A stretch of DNA of 64,000 nt from contig NZ_JALDST010000001.1 of the NCBI RefSeq assembly GCF_022747945.1, positions 3,534,001 to 3,598,000 on the forward strand. The letters run 5' to 3'. Under the pieces are notes generated by a model. That model saw only the letters and a list, made by a program, of their open reading frames with translations. It ran no database searches and was not told the DNA's origin. The stretch is from Micromonospora sp. R77 (GTDB lineage Bacteria > Actinomycetota > Actinomycetes > Mycobacteriales > Micromonosporaceae). A program made the translations under genes and the position numbers. This document shows, one piece after another, positions 8,183 to 16,791 of the stretch. Position 1 is the first letter of the stretch. Each line of letters starts with the position of its first letter.

Positions 8183-10383
8183 TTGACGCTACGCGGGCGG
8201 TTGACGGCGGCCTTCCTCGCGGTGGTGCTCGGTCCCGTCCTGCTCGGCGCGTTCTTCGTCGGGTCGACCATGTCGGCCGTCGACCGGAGCCGGTCCACCG
8301 AACGCCTCGGCCTGGCCGCCACGGCGGTGCGGACCTCGGTGGACGCCCTCTGCCAGCAGTTGCGCGCGGCGGCGGACGCGGTGGCGTTGGTCGCCGACCC
8401 GGCGGCCCGGCCCGGTGCGGCGACCCAGGTGGTCGGCCGCGGCCTCGCCGCCGCCGTCCGGATCACCGACACCGCCGGCCGGACCAGCTTCGCCACCCCG
8501 GGGCCGGCCGAGCCCTGGCAGGACTGCTCCGGCGCGTCGGCCGCCGGCCCGGTCCGCGCGCTCGCCGCCCGCGTCCAGCTCCGCGACCCGGCCGGCGTCG
8601 ACCTGGGCACGGTCGCCGCCGCCCAACCCGTCGACCGGGCCTTCGTCGCCCGGCTCGCCGCGGTGACCGGGGTGGCGGTCACCCTCGTCGACGACGCCGC
8701 CGGGCCCGTCCGGGTCACCCACACCACCGAGAACCAGGAGGTACGCGAGGCGGTGCTCGCCGCCGCCGAGCGGGCCGCCGGGAACCAGGTCACCGAGACC
8801 GGTGACGGCCGGTACGTCCGCCGGCTCGACCCCGATGCCGGTCAGCCGCTGCCGCTGGTGCTCTCCGTTCCCGGCGAACGCCCGCCCGGCCTCCATGCCG
8901 CGCTGGTCGGCGCGGTGGTGCTGGCCGCGCTGCTGGCCGTGCTGGCGGCCGGGCGGCTGGCCCGGGTCACCACCCGGCCGCTGGTGGAGCTGGCCGGCGC
9001 GGTGGACCGGGTGGCCGACGGTGACCTGACCGCCCGCGTCCCGGTGCGCAGCCGGGACGAGATCGGCCGGCTGGCCCACGCCTTCAACCGGATGACCCGG
9101 GAGACCGGCAGCTATGTGACCGCGCTGACCAGCAGCCGGGACCAGCTCCGTGGTCACCTGGCGGTGCTCGGCGACACCCTGGCCAGCACCCACGACCTGC
9201 ACCGGATCCTGCGGGTGATCCTGCGCAGCGCGATCGCGGCGACCGGCGCGCGGGCCGGGGCGGTGCTGCTGCTCGACGGTGGCGGGGTGCTGGTCGGCAA
9301 GTGCGTCGAGGGCCTGGCGGGGCGCTGGCCGGCGGGGAGCACACCGACCCGGGCGCGCTGCGGGTGCCGGTCGGCACCGGGGTGGTGGGCGCGGTGGCCG
9401 CCACCGGGGAGCCGCGACGCGGCCGGTGGTCCCCGGGCGGTACGCCCACCGGGGAGCCGACCTGCGAGACGTACGTGGCGGTGCCCTTCGCCCGGCCCGG
9501 GGCGACGGACCCGGCCGGACGCGGTGGCCCGGAGCGGCCCGGGCACCCGTCGGCCGGCGACGGCGGCGCGGCCGGCGGCGCGCTCGGCGTGCTGGCCCTC
9601 TACGACCGGCTCGGCGGCGACGGCTTCGACGACGACGACCTGGTGACCCTGCGGACCTTCGCCGGGCACGCGGCGGTGGCGGTGGAGAACGTCCGGGTGC
9701 ACGAAGAGGCGCAACGGCTGTCGTTGACCGACCCGCTCACCGGGCTGTGGAACTACCGCTACCTGCGGGAGTCGATCCGCCGGGAGGTGGAACGGGCGAA
9801 CCGGTTCGGTCGGATGCTCAGCGTCCTCGCCCTCGACCTGGACCGCTTCAAGAACGTCAACGACACCTGGGGGCACGCCGCCGGGGACACCGTGCTGGTG
9901 GAGTTCGCCCGCCGGGTACGCGGTGAGATCCGCGAGGTGGACCTGGCCTTCCGGCACGGCGGCGAGGAGTTCGTGGTGCTGCTGCCGGAGACCGACGCCC
10001 GGGGCGCGGCCATCGTCGCCGAACGGCTCGGCGCGGTGGTCCGGGACAGTCCGGTCCTCATCGACGCGCACGGCGGGGAGCGGGTGCCGGTGGCGGTGAC
10101 CGTCTCCATCGGTATCGCCGTCTATCCGGACCACGCCGCGACCGGTCAGCAGGTGCTCGACGCCGCCGACGACGCCCTCTACGCGGCCAAGGCCGGCGGC
10201 CGGGACTGCTATCGGCTGGCGCGGGTGCCGGACCCCGCGCCGACGCAGGAACTTCCCGTGGTGCCGGTGGCGGTCAGCCCACCCGACGGGCTGCCCCGGG
10301 CGGGTGCGACGGACGTCGCGGGCGCGGGTTCGGGCGGCGCGTCTTCCGGTCCTCACCCGCCGCGGCAGAGCCGTGGCCGATAG
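8183..10383 (+). CDS. HAMP-GAF-GGDEF diguanylate cyclase, one frameshift
   Basis: A membrane sensor that makes cyclic di-GMP. It starts at TTG 8183 behind GGGGGA. The order is: TM1 (about residues 7-29), an extracellular sensor of about 210 residues, TM2 (VVLAALLAVLAAG), HAMP (TRPLVELAGAVDRVADGDLT), GAF (DTLASTHDLHRILRVILRS onward) and GGDEF. The catalytic loop is GGEEF at about 9958-9972, and REVD exactly five residues earlier is a standard inhibitory I-site. The frame breaks at the four-G run 9319-9322; one added G joins CVEGLAG to ALAGGEHTDPGALRVPVG. Restored length is about 733 residues. No EAL domain is present. Confidence 0.85.
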
Positions 10384-10392
10384 TCTCGCGAC

Positions 10393-11346
10393 ATGTCGGA
10401 GCACTCAGCGAACCCCTCAACGACCGCCGCGACCGGTCGTCCACGCGCGGTCAAGGCCGTCATCCCGGCCGCCGGCCTGGCCACCCGGTTCCTGCCGGCC
10501 ACGAAGGCGGTGCCCAAGGAGCTGCTGCCGGTGGTCGACCGTCCGGTGCTGCAGTACATCGTCGAGGAGGCGACCCAGGCCGGCATCACCGACGTGCTGC
10601 TGATCACCGGGCGGGGCAAGACCGCCATGGTGGACCACTTCGACCGCCGGCCCGACCTGGAGGAACGGCTCGCGAAGAAGCCCGAGCTGCTGGCCGCCGT
10701 CAAGCGCACCGAGGAACTGGCCGACATCTACACCTGCCGGCAGCCCGAGCAGCTGGGCCTCGGTCACGCCGTCGGGTACGCCGAGGCGCACGTCGGCGAC
10801 GCGCCCTTCGCGGTGCTGCTCGGCGACGAGTTCGTCAAGCCGTCCGAGCCGCTGCTGCCGGCGATGCTGGAGCTGCAGGCCCGCACCGGCGGCGTGGTGC
10901 TGGCCTTCTTCGAGGTCGACGCGGCCGAGACCAGCCGGTACGGCATCGCCTCGGTCGAGCCGGCCGAGCCGGAGTTCGGCGACATCGCCGAGGTCGTCAA
11001 GGTCACCGGCATGGTGGAGAAGCCGAAGCCGGAGGATGCCCCCAGCAACCTGGCCGTTCTCGGCCGGTACGTGCTGCCGGGCCGGATCTTCGACGCGATC
11101 CGGCGTACGCAGCCGGGCAGCGGCGGCGAGATCCAGCTGACCGACGCGATGGAGCTGCTGCGTACCGAGGGGGTGCCGGTGCACGCGATCGTCTACCGCG
11201 GCACCCGCTACGACACCGGCCAGCCGCTCGGCTATCTGCAGACCGTCGTCCAGATCGCCAGCGAGCGGGACGACCTGGGCGCCGAGTTCCGCAAGTGGCT
11301 GGCCGAGTTCGTCAACACCGACGCGTCCGGCGGTGCCAATACATGA
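10393..11346 (+). CDS. galU: UTP-glucose-1-phosphate uridylyltransferase
   Basis: A 317-residue cytoplasmic enzyme making UDP-glucose from UTP and glucose-1-phosphate. The nucleotide-binding N-terminus PAAGLATRFLPATKAVPKE, the metal-site region LLGDEFVKPSEPLL and the later GMVEKPKPEDAPSNL are characteristic of GalU. It starts at ATG 10393, ten bases after the diguanylate cyclase stop. Its own stop overlaps the next start (ATGA at 11343-11346), so it is co-translated with the gephyrin-like gene. The product also supplies the galE reaction encoded at 46.9 kb. Confidence 0.95.
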   Translation: MSEHSANPSTTAATGRPRAVKAVIPAAGLATRFLPATKAVPKELLPVVDRPVLQYIVEEATQAGITDVLLITGRGKTAMVDHFDRRPDLEERLAKKPELLAAVKRTEELADIYTCRQPEQLGLGHAVGYAEAHVGDAPFAVLLGDEFVKPSEPLLPAMLELQARTGGVVLAFFEVDAAETSRYGIASVEPAEPEFGDIAEVVKVTGMVEKPKPEDAPSNLAVLGRYVLPGRIFDAIRRTQPGSGGEIQLTDAMELLRTEGVPVHAIVYRGTRYDTGQPLGYLQTVVQIASERDDLGAEFRKWLAEFVNTDASGGANT

Positions 11347-12656
11347 CCGCGACGGCCGACGCCGAGGCGGCCGCGAACGGGTTGACGCCGCTCGCCGACT
11401 ACCTGGGCAGCGTGCTGCGCAGGTTACGCGCGCTGCCTCCGCTCGACCTCGACCTGACCCAGGCGTACGGCAACGTCCTCGCCGAGGACGTCGTCGCCCC
11501 GCACTCGTTCCCCGCCTTCGACCAGGCGGCGGTGGACGGGTACGCGGCGCGTTGGGAGGACATCTCCGGGGGGAGCCGGGGCCCGGGTTACGTCCCGGCA
11601 CCCTCCGGTGCCCGTGGTGGGCACAGCATCCGGCTGAACGTGGTCGGTGACCTGGGCGCGGCGAGCTGGCGGCCGGTCCGGCTCACCCCCGGCTCGTGCT
11701 TCTCGGTGGCCGCCGGGGCGCCGCTGCCGATCGCCGCCGACGTGGTGGTGCCGGTGGAGTGGACCGACCAGGGCATGGCCGCGGTGGAGATCTTCCGCGC
11801 CCCCAAACGGGGGTACGGGGTCCGCCGCGCCGGTGAGGAACTGCCCGCCGGCAGCCTGCTCGCCCGCGCCGGCACGTACGTGTCGCCGGCGCTGGTCGCC
11901 GTCTTCGCCGCCACCGGCATCGGGCACGTGGTGGTCCGGCCCAGCCCGCGGGTGGTCATCGTGGCGACCGGCGACGAACTGGTCGACGTGGGCAGGGGCA
12001 GCCAGCCCGGGCAGGTGGTGGACGCGAACTCGCACGCGCTGACCGCCGCCGCGGCCGAGGCGGGCGCGCTGGCGTACCGGGTGGGGATCTGCGACGACGA
12101 CCCGGAGGGGCTGCGCGGTCTGCTGGAGGACCAGACCCTGCGGGCCGATCTGATCATCACGACCGGTGGCACCGGCACCGGTCCCGGCGACATGGTCCGC
12201 CGGATCCTGTCCCGCCGGGAGGGCGGCCGGGCCGGGCCGGTGGCCTTCACCGAGGTCGCCCTCTATCCCGGAACGGCCCTCGGGTTCGGTACGGTCGGCG
12301 CCGAGGAGGTGCCGGTGGTCTGTCTTCCCGGTGAGCCCGGCGCGGCACTGATCGGCTTCGAGGTGCTGGCGCGACCCGCCATCCAGCTGTTGGCCGGGGC
12401 GGAGCCGGTGTTCCGGCCGAGCGTCCGCGCGCACCTGTTGGAGACGGTGTCGTCCCCGGTGGGGCTGCGCGAGTTCCGTCCGGCGCACGTCGCCGAGCGG
12501 CGCGGCGGCGGCTACACGGTCCAGCCGCTCAGCGGTGGTCCGTTCACGTTGTCCGGTCTCGCCGAGGCGAACGGCCTGCTGGTGCTCGGCGAGCGGGTCA
12601 CCACCGCCGCGGCGGGCTCGACTGTGGACGTGTTGTTGTTGGACCGACGCCGGTGA
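11343..12656 (+). CDS. glp: Gephyrin-like protein Glp (MoeA-family molybdotransferase homologue)
   Basis: A 437-residue MoeA/gephyrin-fold protein starting at ATG 11343 (MTATADAEAAANGLTPLADY). The catalytic-domain motifs VVIVATGDEL, VVDANSH, TGGTGTGPGDM and the closing VVCLPGEPGAALIGFEVL are intact. MoeA proteins insert molybdenum into molybdopterin. However, in Corynebacterium and Streptomyces the copy located galU-glp-rimJ-glpR/sepX is a divisome protein that binds FtsZ and a membrane receptor. The same order occurs here with ATGA and GTGA overlaps, so I favour the division role, with moonlighting MoeA activity not excluded. No other molybdenum-cofactor genes are in the window. Confidence 0.85.
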   Translation: MTATADAEAAANGLTPLADYLGSVLRRLRALPPLDLDLTQAYGNVLAEDVVAPHSFPAFDQAAVDGYAARWEDISGGSRGPGYVPAPSGARGGHSIRLNVVGDLGAASWRPVRLTPGSCFSVAAGAPLPIAADVVVPVEWTDQGMAAVEIFRAPKRGYGVRRAGEELPAGSLLARAGTYVSPALVAVFAATGIGHVVVRPSPRVVIVATGDELVDVGRGSQPGQVVDANSHALTAAAAEAGALAYRVGICDDDPEGLRGLLEDQTLRADLIITTGGTGTGPGDMVRRILSRREGGRAGPVAFTEVALYPGTALGFGTVGAEEVPVVCLPGEPGAALIGFEVLARPAIQLLAGAEPVFRPSVRAHLLETVSSPVGLREFRPAHVAERRGGGYTVQPLSGGPFTLSGLAEANGLLVLGERVTTAAAGSTVDVLLLDRRR

Positions 12657-13297
12657 GCTGGTTCGGGCGGGCGCCGGGATGGCCGGTGACCCTGGTGGAC
12701 GGTCCGGTGGTGCTGCGGCCGTACCGGCGGTCGGACGCGTCGGCCTGGTCGGAGATCCGGCGGGCCAACCAGGCCTGGCTGTCCCCGTGGGAGTCGCACC
12801 TGCCCGGTAGCTGGGACGAGTCGAACTCGCCGTCGGCGTTCCGCTTCGTCCACGCCGATCAGCGGCGGTCGGCGCGTACCGGTGACGGGATGCCGTTCGC
12901 GGTCTGCCTGCGGGAGGAGGGCCGGGAGCGGCTCGTCGGGCACCTCAACGTGGGCAGCATCGTCCGGCGCGCGTTCTGCTCCGGGTACGTCGGGTACTGG
13001 GTGGACGCCCGGGTGGCCGGTCGGGGGGTGACGCCCACTGCGGTGGCGCTCGCCGTGGACCACGCCTTCGGCCCGGGTGGACTGCACCGGGTCGAGGTGA
13101 ACATCCGGCCGGAGAACCGGCCGTCCCGGCGGGTGGTGGAGAAGTTGGGCTTCCGTGAGGAGGCGTACCACGTCCGCTACATGCACATCGACGGTGCCTG
13201 GCGGGACCACATCGGATACGCGATGACCAGCGAGGAAGTGGCCGCCGAGGGCGGTCTGCTGGCCCGCTGGCACCGCGTACGTGACAGCGTCGGGTGA
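12653..13297 (+). CDS. RimJ/RimL-type GNAT N-acetyltransferase
   Basis: A 214-residue protein with GTG 12653 overlapping the glp stop (GTGA). The N-terminal GPVVLRPYRRSDASAW and central YWVDARVAGRGVTPTAVALA, with the acetyl-CoA loop, match RimJ-type ribosomal-protein acetyltransferases. The closing RPENRPSRRVVEKLGFREE is the usual GNAT beta6-alpha segment. Its position between glp and the sepX-like gene is conserved across Actinobacteria. The substrate is unproven; ribosomal protein S5 acetylation is the namesake activity. Confidence 0.85.
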   Translation: MSWFGRAPGWPVTLVDGPVVLRPYRRSDASAWSEIRRANQAWLSPWESHLPGSWDESNSPSAFRFVHADQRRSARTGDGMPFAVCLREEGRERLVGHLNVGSIVRRAFCSGYVGYWVDARVAGRGVTPTAVALAVDHAFGPGGLHRVEVNIRPENRPSRRVVEKLGFREEAYHVRYMHIDGAWRDHIGYAMTSEEVAAEGGLLARWHRVRDSVG

Positions 13298-13481
13298 AGC
13301 GTCCCACCTGCTGTCCTCGGCGCGGCGCACAATCAACCGGGTCGGCGGCCCGTAACCTCAAGTAACTGCAAGCTGCGGCAAGCGCTGCCCACCCGCATTA
13401 TCTGCGCCGTAAACGACGGACCGCGGAATATGTTGCGGCCGGCCGGCGGTTGCCCCGAATTCGGTGACGGGAGGGGTGAGG

Positions 13482-14271
13482 GTGCCGACCTCGGTGCTCC
13501 TCGCCGTCCTCGCCGCCGCCGGTCTGCTCGCCCTCGCGCCGGCGCTGGTCCGCCGGTACGACGCCACCGAGCGGCTGGTGGCGGAGCGGGCGCAGTCGAC
13601 GGCGCGGGTGCTCCAGCGCCGGCGACGCCGTCGCACTGTGCCCGGACGGCGACCGGTCAACCCGTCCCGCGCACTTGTGGTAACCCTCAGTGAGGATGTG
13701 AGCACGGGCGGTCTGACCGCGCCGGTCTCCGCGCCTCCCGCGCCGCGCCGGTCCAAGCGGCTGCGCGCGGTGCCGCCCGCCCCGGCCGGGTCCCGCCGAC
13801 GGAACCCGCCGGAGCGCCGGCACCACACCCCGGCGATCTACCGCCGTCGTCGGGTCCTCGCCGCGCTGCTGCTGCTCAACTTCGTCGAGCTGATCGGCGT
13901 GGTGCTGGTCAGTCCCGGGTTCTGGATCAGCTTCTCGGTCACCGGCACCCTGCTCGGGGCGTACGTCGTACATCTGCGGAAGCGGGCCCTGGCGGAGCGC
14001 CGGCGGCGGCGCGCGGAGGCCCGTGAGGCGGCGTGGCTGGCCGCCCGGCAGGCCGAGGTGCGCCGGGAGCAGCGCGGCGCGCGGCGGCCCGTCGGGAGGC
14101 CCAGCGCCGGCTGGCCGCGCAGCGCGCGAGGCGGTCCGGCGTACGGCGATGGGCCTGGACCGGCCGGCGGACCTGCCGCCGGCGGCGTCCGGTGGCTCGG
14201 TCTCCTACCGGCGCACCGGCGGCCTGCGGGGGCGGCCCTACCAGTCGGGGCGAGGCTCCCACTCCGCCTGA
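13482..14271 (+). CDS. sepX: SepX/GlpR-like membrane divisome protein, two frameshifts near the C-terminus
   Basis: The start is taken at GTG 13482 (VPTSVLLAVLAAAGLLALAP) behind GGGAGG. There is an N-terminal membrane helix, a basic Arg/Pro-rich loop of about 100 residues, then a hairpin of two helices (VLAALLLLNFVELIGVVLVS and FWISFSVTGTLLGAYVV), then an Arg/Ala/Glu-rich coiled-coil tail. This layout and the position after rimJ match SepX/GlpR, the membrane partner of Glp. The tail is broken twice. Adding one base at about 14071-14080 and one at about 14121-14130 restores ARREAQRRLAAQRA joined to EAVRRTAMGLDRPADLPPA and a stop at 14271. Name and role rest on synteny and architecture. Confidence 0.72.
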
Positions 14272-14304
14272 CCCGCCCCGAGTTTCATGATCGACCCGCC
14301 GGGT

Positions 14305-14353
14305 CGTCGGCCTGGCGGTCCCGTCCGGGGTGGGACCCGCCAGGTCGCCGACG
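14305..14353 (+). terminator. GC-rich hairpin after sepX
   Basis: The arms CGTCGGCCTGGCGGTCCC (14305-14322) and 14332-14353 pair with one bulged G and a second bulge, around a nine-base loop. It starts 34 bases after the restored sepX stop. A probable Rho-independent-like structure, though no U-run follows. Confidence 0.55.
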
Positions 14354-14474
14354 TGGAGTCGATCAACCGGGTGGGGCGGAGGGGTGATTCGCGGGAGGGG
14401 TCGGCGACCTGTTAATCTAGGCGCCGGCCCGCCCGGTGAAAGCCGGGTGGGACCGAAGCCGGTTCGCCGGCGGA

Positions 14475-14548
14475 GGGGTTGTGGCGCAGTCCGGTAGCGC
14501 ACCTCGTTCGCATCGAGGGGGTCAGGGGTTCGAATCCCCTCAACTCCA
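14475..14548 (+). tRNA. tRNA-Ala (anticodon CGC)
   Basis: A full cloverleaf is readable: acceptor GGGGTTG (14475-14481) with CAACTCC (14541-14547, one G-U pair), D-stem GCGC/GCGC, anticodon stem CCTCG/CGAGG around TTCGCAT (anticodon CGC at 14509-14511, reading codon GCG), a five-base variable loop and T-arm AGGGG-TTCGAAT-CCCCT. The discriminator is A14548. CCA is not encoded. Confidence 0.97.
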
Positions 14549-14556
14549 CCCAGTTC

Positions 14557-14587
14557 AAGGCCGTTTCCGCTCGTCGGAGACGGCCTT
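14557..14587 (+). terminator. Terminator of tRNA-Ala
   Basis: AAGGCCGTTTCCG (14557-14569) pairs with CGGAGACGGCCTT (14575-14587), one G-U pair, five-base loop, followed by a short T-rich stretch. It starts nine bases after the mature tRNA end. Confidence 0.8.
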
Positions 14588-14634
14588 TCCGCTCTGACAC
14601 GGGCGGCCCGCAGTAACCGAGACGGTCGTCGGCG

Positions 14635-15528
14635 TCAGTAGAAGCCCCCTGCCTGGGCGGCCGGCGGGCTGTCCAGTCCGGCGATGATCGAGAGGCACGC
14701 GTCGTAGGACGCAGACTGCTCCGGTGACAGGACATCGGCAATCGCCCGTTTGGACTGGCTCAGTCGCAGACACATGAGTGAAGCGCCCTCGTAGTTGCTG
14801 AGCTTGACCTTCGATTCGCGTCGACGCTGACGGGCGAGATCCTTGGGGGTCAGTTGCAGGTACGCCTCCGTCACTATCTTTGATACGTCGTTCAGTGTGG
14901 TGAGAAGCGCATTGCAATACTGTTGGCGACGCAGGAGCTGCTCGGTCAGGAACTTTCCGAAGGCAACCCTCATCCCCCATGCGTCGCTGTACTGCTTGAC
15001 CGGCCAAAGCCGCACGAGGGGCTCGCCCCACTTCTCACTGTCCCGGGCGGCGATGACGTACCTGTCGATGACGAACCCGAAGCCGTAGTTCACGGTTGAC
15101 AGGGCCAAGTAGAGGCCCGGGTGGTCGGCTCGGTGGCCGGAGGCCAGCTGGTTGATCTCTATGAGGCTGTCGTAGTAGCTCTCGTACGTCTTCGCGTGCA
15201 CGGCCGCCGGTATGGAAATGCTTGTCCCTATCTGTCGTGCCCGCTCGAAGAACTCCTCTTGGCTCTCGCTCCCGTAGAGGTTCACGAAGAAGCTGTCGAG
15301 GCGCTCGCTCTTGACCGTGTCATGGGCGACCTCGTCCGGATAGGTGAAGGAGATCGCAGTCTGGAGTCGGCTGAACTTGCCCATCAAATTCGTTATGTCT
15401 GCCTTGAAGCGGGTGGCTCGCTCGTCGTGTATTCGCCGCCGATAAAGCTCGAAGGCGGCATACAGGCTTCCCGCGGCGGCCAGAGCGCCGAAGGCGCCGA
15501 TGATCGACGAGACAGCCTGCCAGCTCAC
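14635..15528 (-). CDS. Lower-GC single-pass membrane protein of unknown function
   Basis: A 297-residue protein starting at ATG 15528 (MSWQAVSSIIGAFGALAAAG). One N-terminal membrane helix (about residues 5-25) leads into a charged helical region (FELYRRRIHDERATRFK), and the remainder looks alpha-helical and cytoplasmic, with many Tyr, Phe, Ile and Lys residues. Base composition and codon use are visibly less GC-rich than every neighbour, with A/T third positions common. Together with its position directly after tRNA-Ala, this suggests horizontal acquisition. No integrase or repeated tRNA end is found. I do not recognise a family; a membrane-tethered effector or sensor is only a guess. Confidence 0.75.
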   Translation of the reverse strand: MSWQAVSSIIGAFGALAAAGSLYAAFELYRRRIHDERATRFKADITNLMGKFSRLQTAISFTYPDEVAHDTVKSERLDSFFVNLYGSESQEEFFERARQIGTSISIPAAVHAKTYESYYDSLIEINQLASGHRADHPGLYLALSTVNYGFGFVIDRYVIAARDSEKWGEPLVRLWPVKQYSDAWGMRVAFGKFLTEQLLRRQQYCNALLTTLNDVSKIVTEAYLQLTPKDLARQRRRESKVKLSNYEGASLMCLRLSQSKRAIADVLSPEQSASYDACLSIIAGLDSPPAAQAGGFY

Positions 15529-15707
15529 GCCGTCGTCCCCCGCTCGGTCAGCGGCAAAAACGTCTGTTGCCGAGAGTGCCGAGACTAGTGTCGCTCGATT
15601 CGCCGGACACGGTCGACCGATGCCGTCACTCGGAAGGGTGAAGCTGTTTCATCTGTCCGAACCGGACAAAGCGTGTGCGACGGGTCGTGACGCCAGCAGG
15701 CAAATAA

Positions 15708-15723
15708 TGTGATCCAGGTCACA
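15708..15723. promoter_or_regulatory. CRP/GlxR-type operator
   Basis: TGTGATCCAGGTCACA is a perfect TGTGA-N6-TCACA palindrome, the consensus for Crp-type regulators (GlxR, Cmr, Crp in Actinobacteria). It ends 18 bases before a TGTCGA element and 94 bases before the start of the DHFR-like/DGPF/sigma operon, where it could act as an activator site or roadblock. Confidence 0.75.
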
Positions 15724-15741
15724 TCAGTTGCCGGGTCGACG

Positions 15742-15768
15742 TGTCGATTCGGTGGTCACGCCGGTCGT
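15742..15768 (+). promoter_or_regulatory. Candidate ECF42-type promoter
   Basis: TGTCGA at 15742-15747 followed, 18 bases later, by CGT at 15766-15768 resembles the promoter reported for ECF42 sigma factors (-35 TGTCGA, short CGA/CGT -10), as I recall it. It lies 50 bases upstream of the first gene of an operon that encodes such a sigma factor, suggesting autoregulation. Confidence 0.45.
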
Positions 15769-15817
15769 GGACAGGGTGAAGGCCGGCGCGAGGCCGGCAA
15801 CCGAAGGAGGCACCACC

Positions 15818-16429
15818 GTGCGACTCACGCTCACCACGTTCCTGACCCTGGACGGCGTCGTGCAGGGCCCGGGCAGCCCGGACGAGGACCGCACCGACGG
15901 CTTCGACCTGGGCGGCTGGGTGCCGCCGCACTTCGACGAGGCGGTCGGCGAGCGGATCACCGGGATCTTCGAGCAGGCCGACGCGTTCCTGCTCGGCCGC
16001 CGCACGTACGACATCTTCGCCGCCTGGTGGCCGAACGTCACCGATCCGGCCGACCCGGTCGGCGGCAGACTCAACAACCTGCCCAAGTACGTCGCCACCG
16101 GCCGGGACGACGAGCTGACCTGGTCCGGCAGCGAGCGCCTGGACGGTGACCTGGTGAAGGCGGTCACCGCGCTCAAGGAGCAACCGGGTCGGGAACTGCA
16201 GGTGCACGGCAGCGGCCGGCTCGCCCAGTCGCTGATGCGGGAGGGCCTGATCGACGCGTACCATTTGATGATCTTTCCGGTGGTCCTGGGCCGCGGCCGG
16301 CGACTCTTCGCCGACGGCCTGCCGCCCACTGGGCTGCGCCTGGCCGACAGCCGGGCGTCCGGCAGCGGCGTGACCATGCTGACCTACGAGAACGCCGGCG
16401 CTGCGGCGTTCGGCTCGGTGGAGGGCTGA
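15818..16429 (+). CDS. Dihydrofolate reductase / RibD-C family protein
   Basis: A 203-residue protein starting at GTG 15818 (VRLTLTTFLTLDGVVQGPGS) with AAGGAGG eight bases upstream. Family marks are LGRRTYDIFAAWWP, the NADPH-site LQVHGSGRLAQSLM and the closing HLMIFPVVLGRGRRLF. These proteins resemble the reductase half of RibD and DHFR, but their substrates are mostly unknown. It is the first gene of a three-gene operon with a DGPF protein and an ECF sigma factor; such reductase-like genes are frequent companions of that sigma group. Confidence 0.88.
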   Translation: MRLTLTTFLTLDGVVQGPGSPDEDRTDGFDLGGWVPPHFDEAVGERITGIFEQADAFLLGRRTYDIFAAWWPNVTDPADPVGGRLNNLPKYVATGRDDELTWSGSERLDGDLVKAVTALKEQPGRELQVHGSGRLAQSLMREGLIDAYHLMIFPVVLGRGRRLFADGLPPTGLRLADSRASGSGVTMLTYENAGAAAFGSVEG

Positions 16430-16434
16430 CGACG

Positions 16435-16788
16435 ATGGCAACCAAGTACATGCTGTCCGTGCACGGCGTCGAGGGCGCGCCCGCGCCGTCGGCGGAGGAG
16501 ATGCAGCGCGCCTTCGCCCAGGTGGACGCGTTCAACAAGCAGTTGCAGGAGAAGGGTGCCTGGGTGTTCGGCGGTGGGCTCTGCCCGCCCGACACCGCCA
16601 CCGTGGTCACCGTGTCGGACGGCCAGGTGATGACCACCGACGGGCCGTTCGCGGAGAGCCGGGAGCACCTCGGCGGCTTCTGGGTCATCGAGGCCGCCGA
16701 CCTCGACGAGGCGCTGGAATGGTCCCGCCTGGCGAGCGAGGCCTGCGCCAACCCGGTCGAGGTGCGCCCGTTCCAGGCCGACACCTGA
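16435..16788 (+). CDS. YCII/DGPF-domain protein
   Basis: A 117-residue single-domain protein (MATKYMLSVHGVEGAPAPS) of the YCII-related fold, carrying the name-giving DGPF motif in VMTTDGPFAESREHLGGF. The His-Asp region of YCII enzymes is only partly kept, so catalysis is uncertain. It begins five bases after the reductase-like gene and ends three bases before the sigma factor gene. DGPF proteins are the conserved genomic partners of ECF42 sigma factors, though how they act on the sigma factor is not established. Confidence 0.9.
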   Translation: MATKYMLSVHGVEGAPAPSAEEMQRAFAQVDAFNKQLQEKGAWVFGGGLCPPDTATVVTVSDGQVMTTDGPFAESREHLGGFWVIEAADLDEALEWSRLASEACANPVEVRPFQADT

Positions 16789-16791
16789 CCG

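Noticed and set aside
15500..15712. Plus-strand small frame after the low-GC gene
   Set aside because: It mostly overlaps the N-terminus of the minus-strand gene, lacks a ribosome site and has no protein-like character.
14475..15817. A full integrated element at tRNA-Ala
   Set aside because: No integrase, no excisionase and no second copy of the tRNA 3' end were found; only one atypical gene is present.
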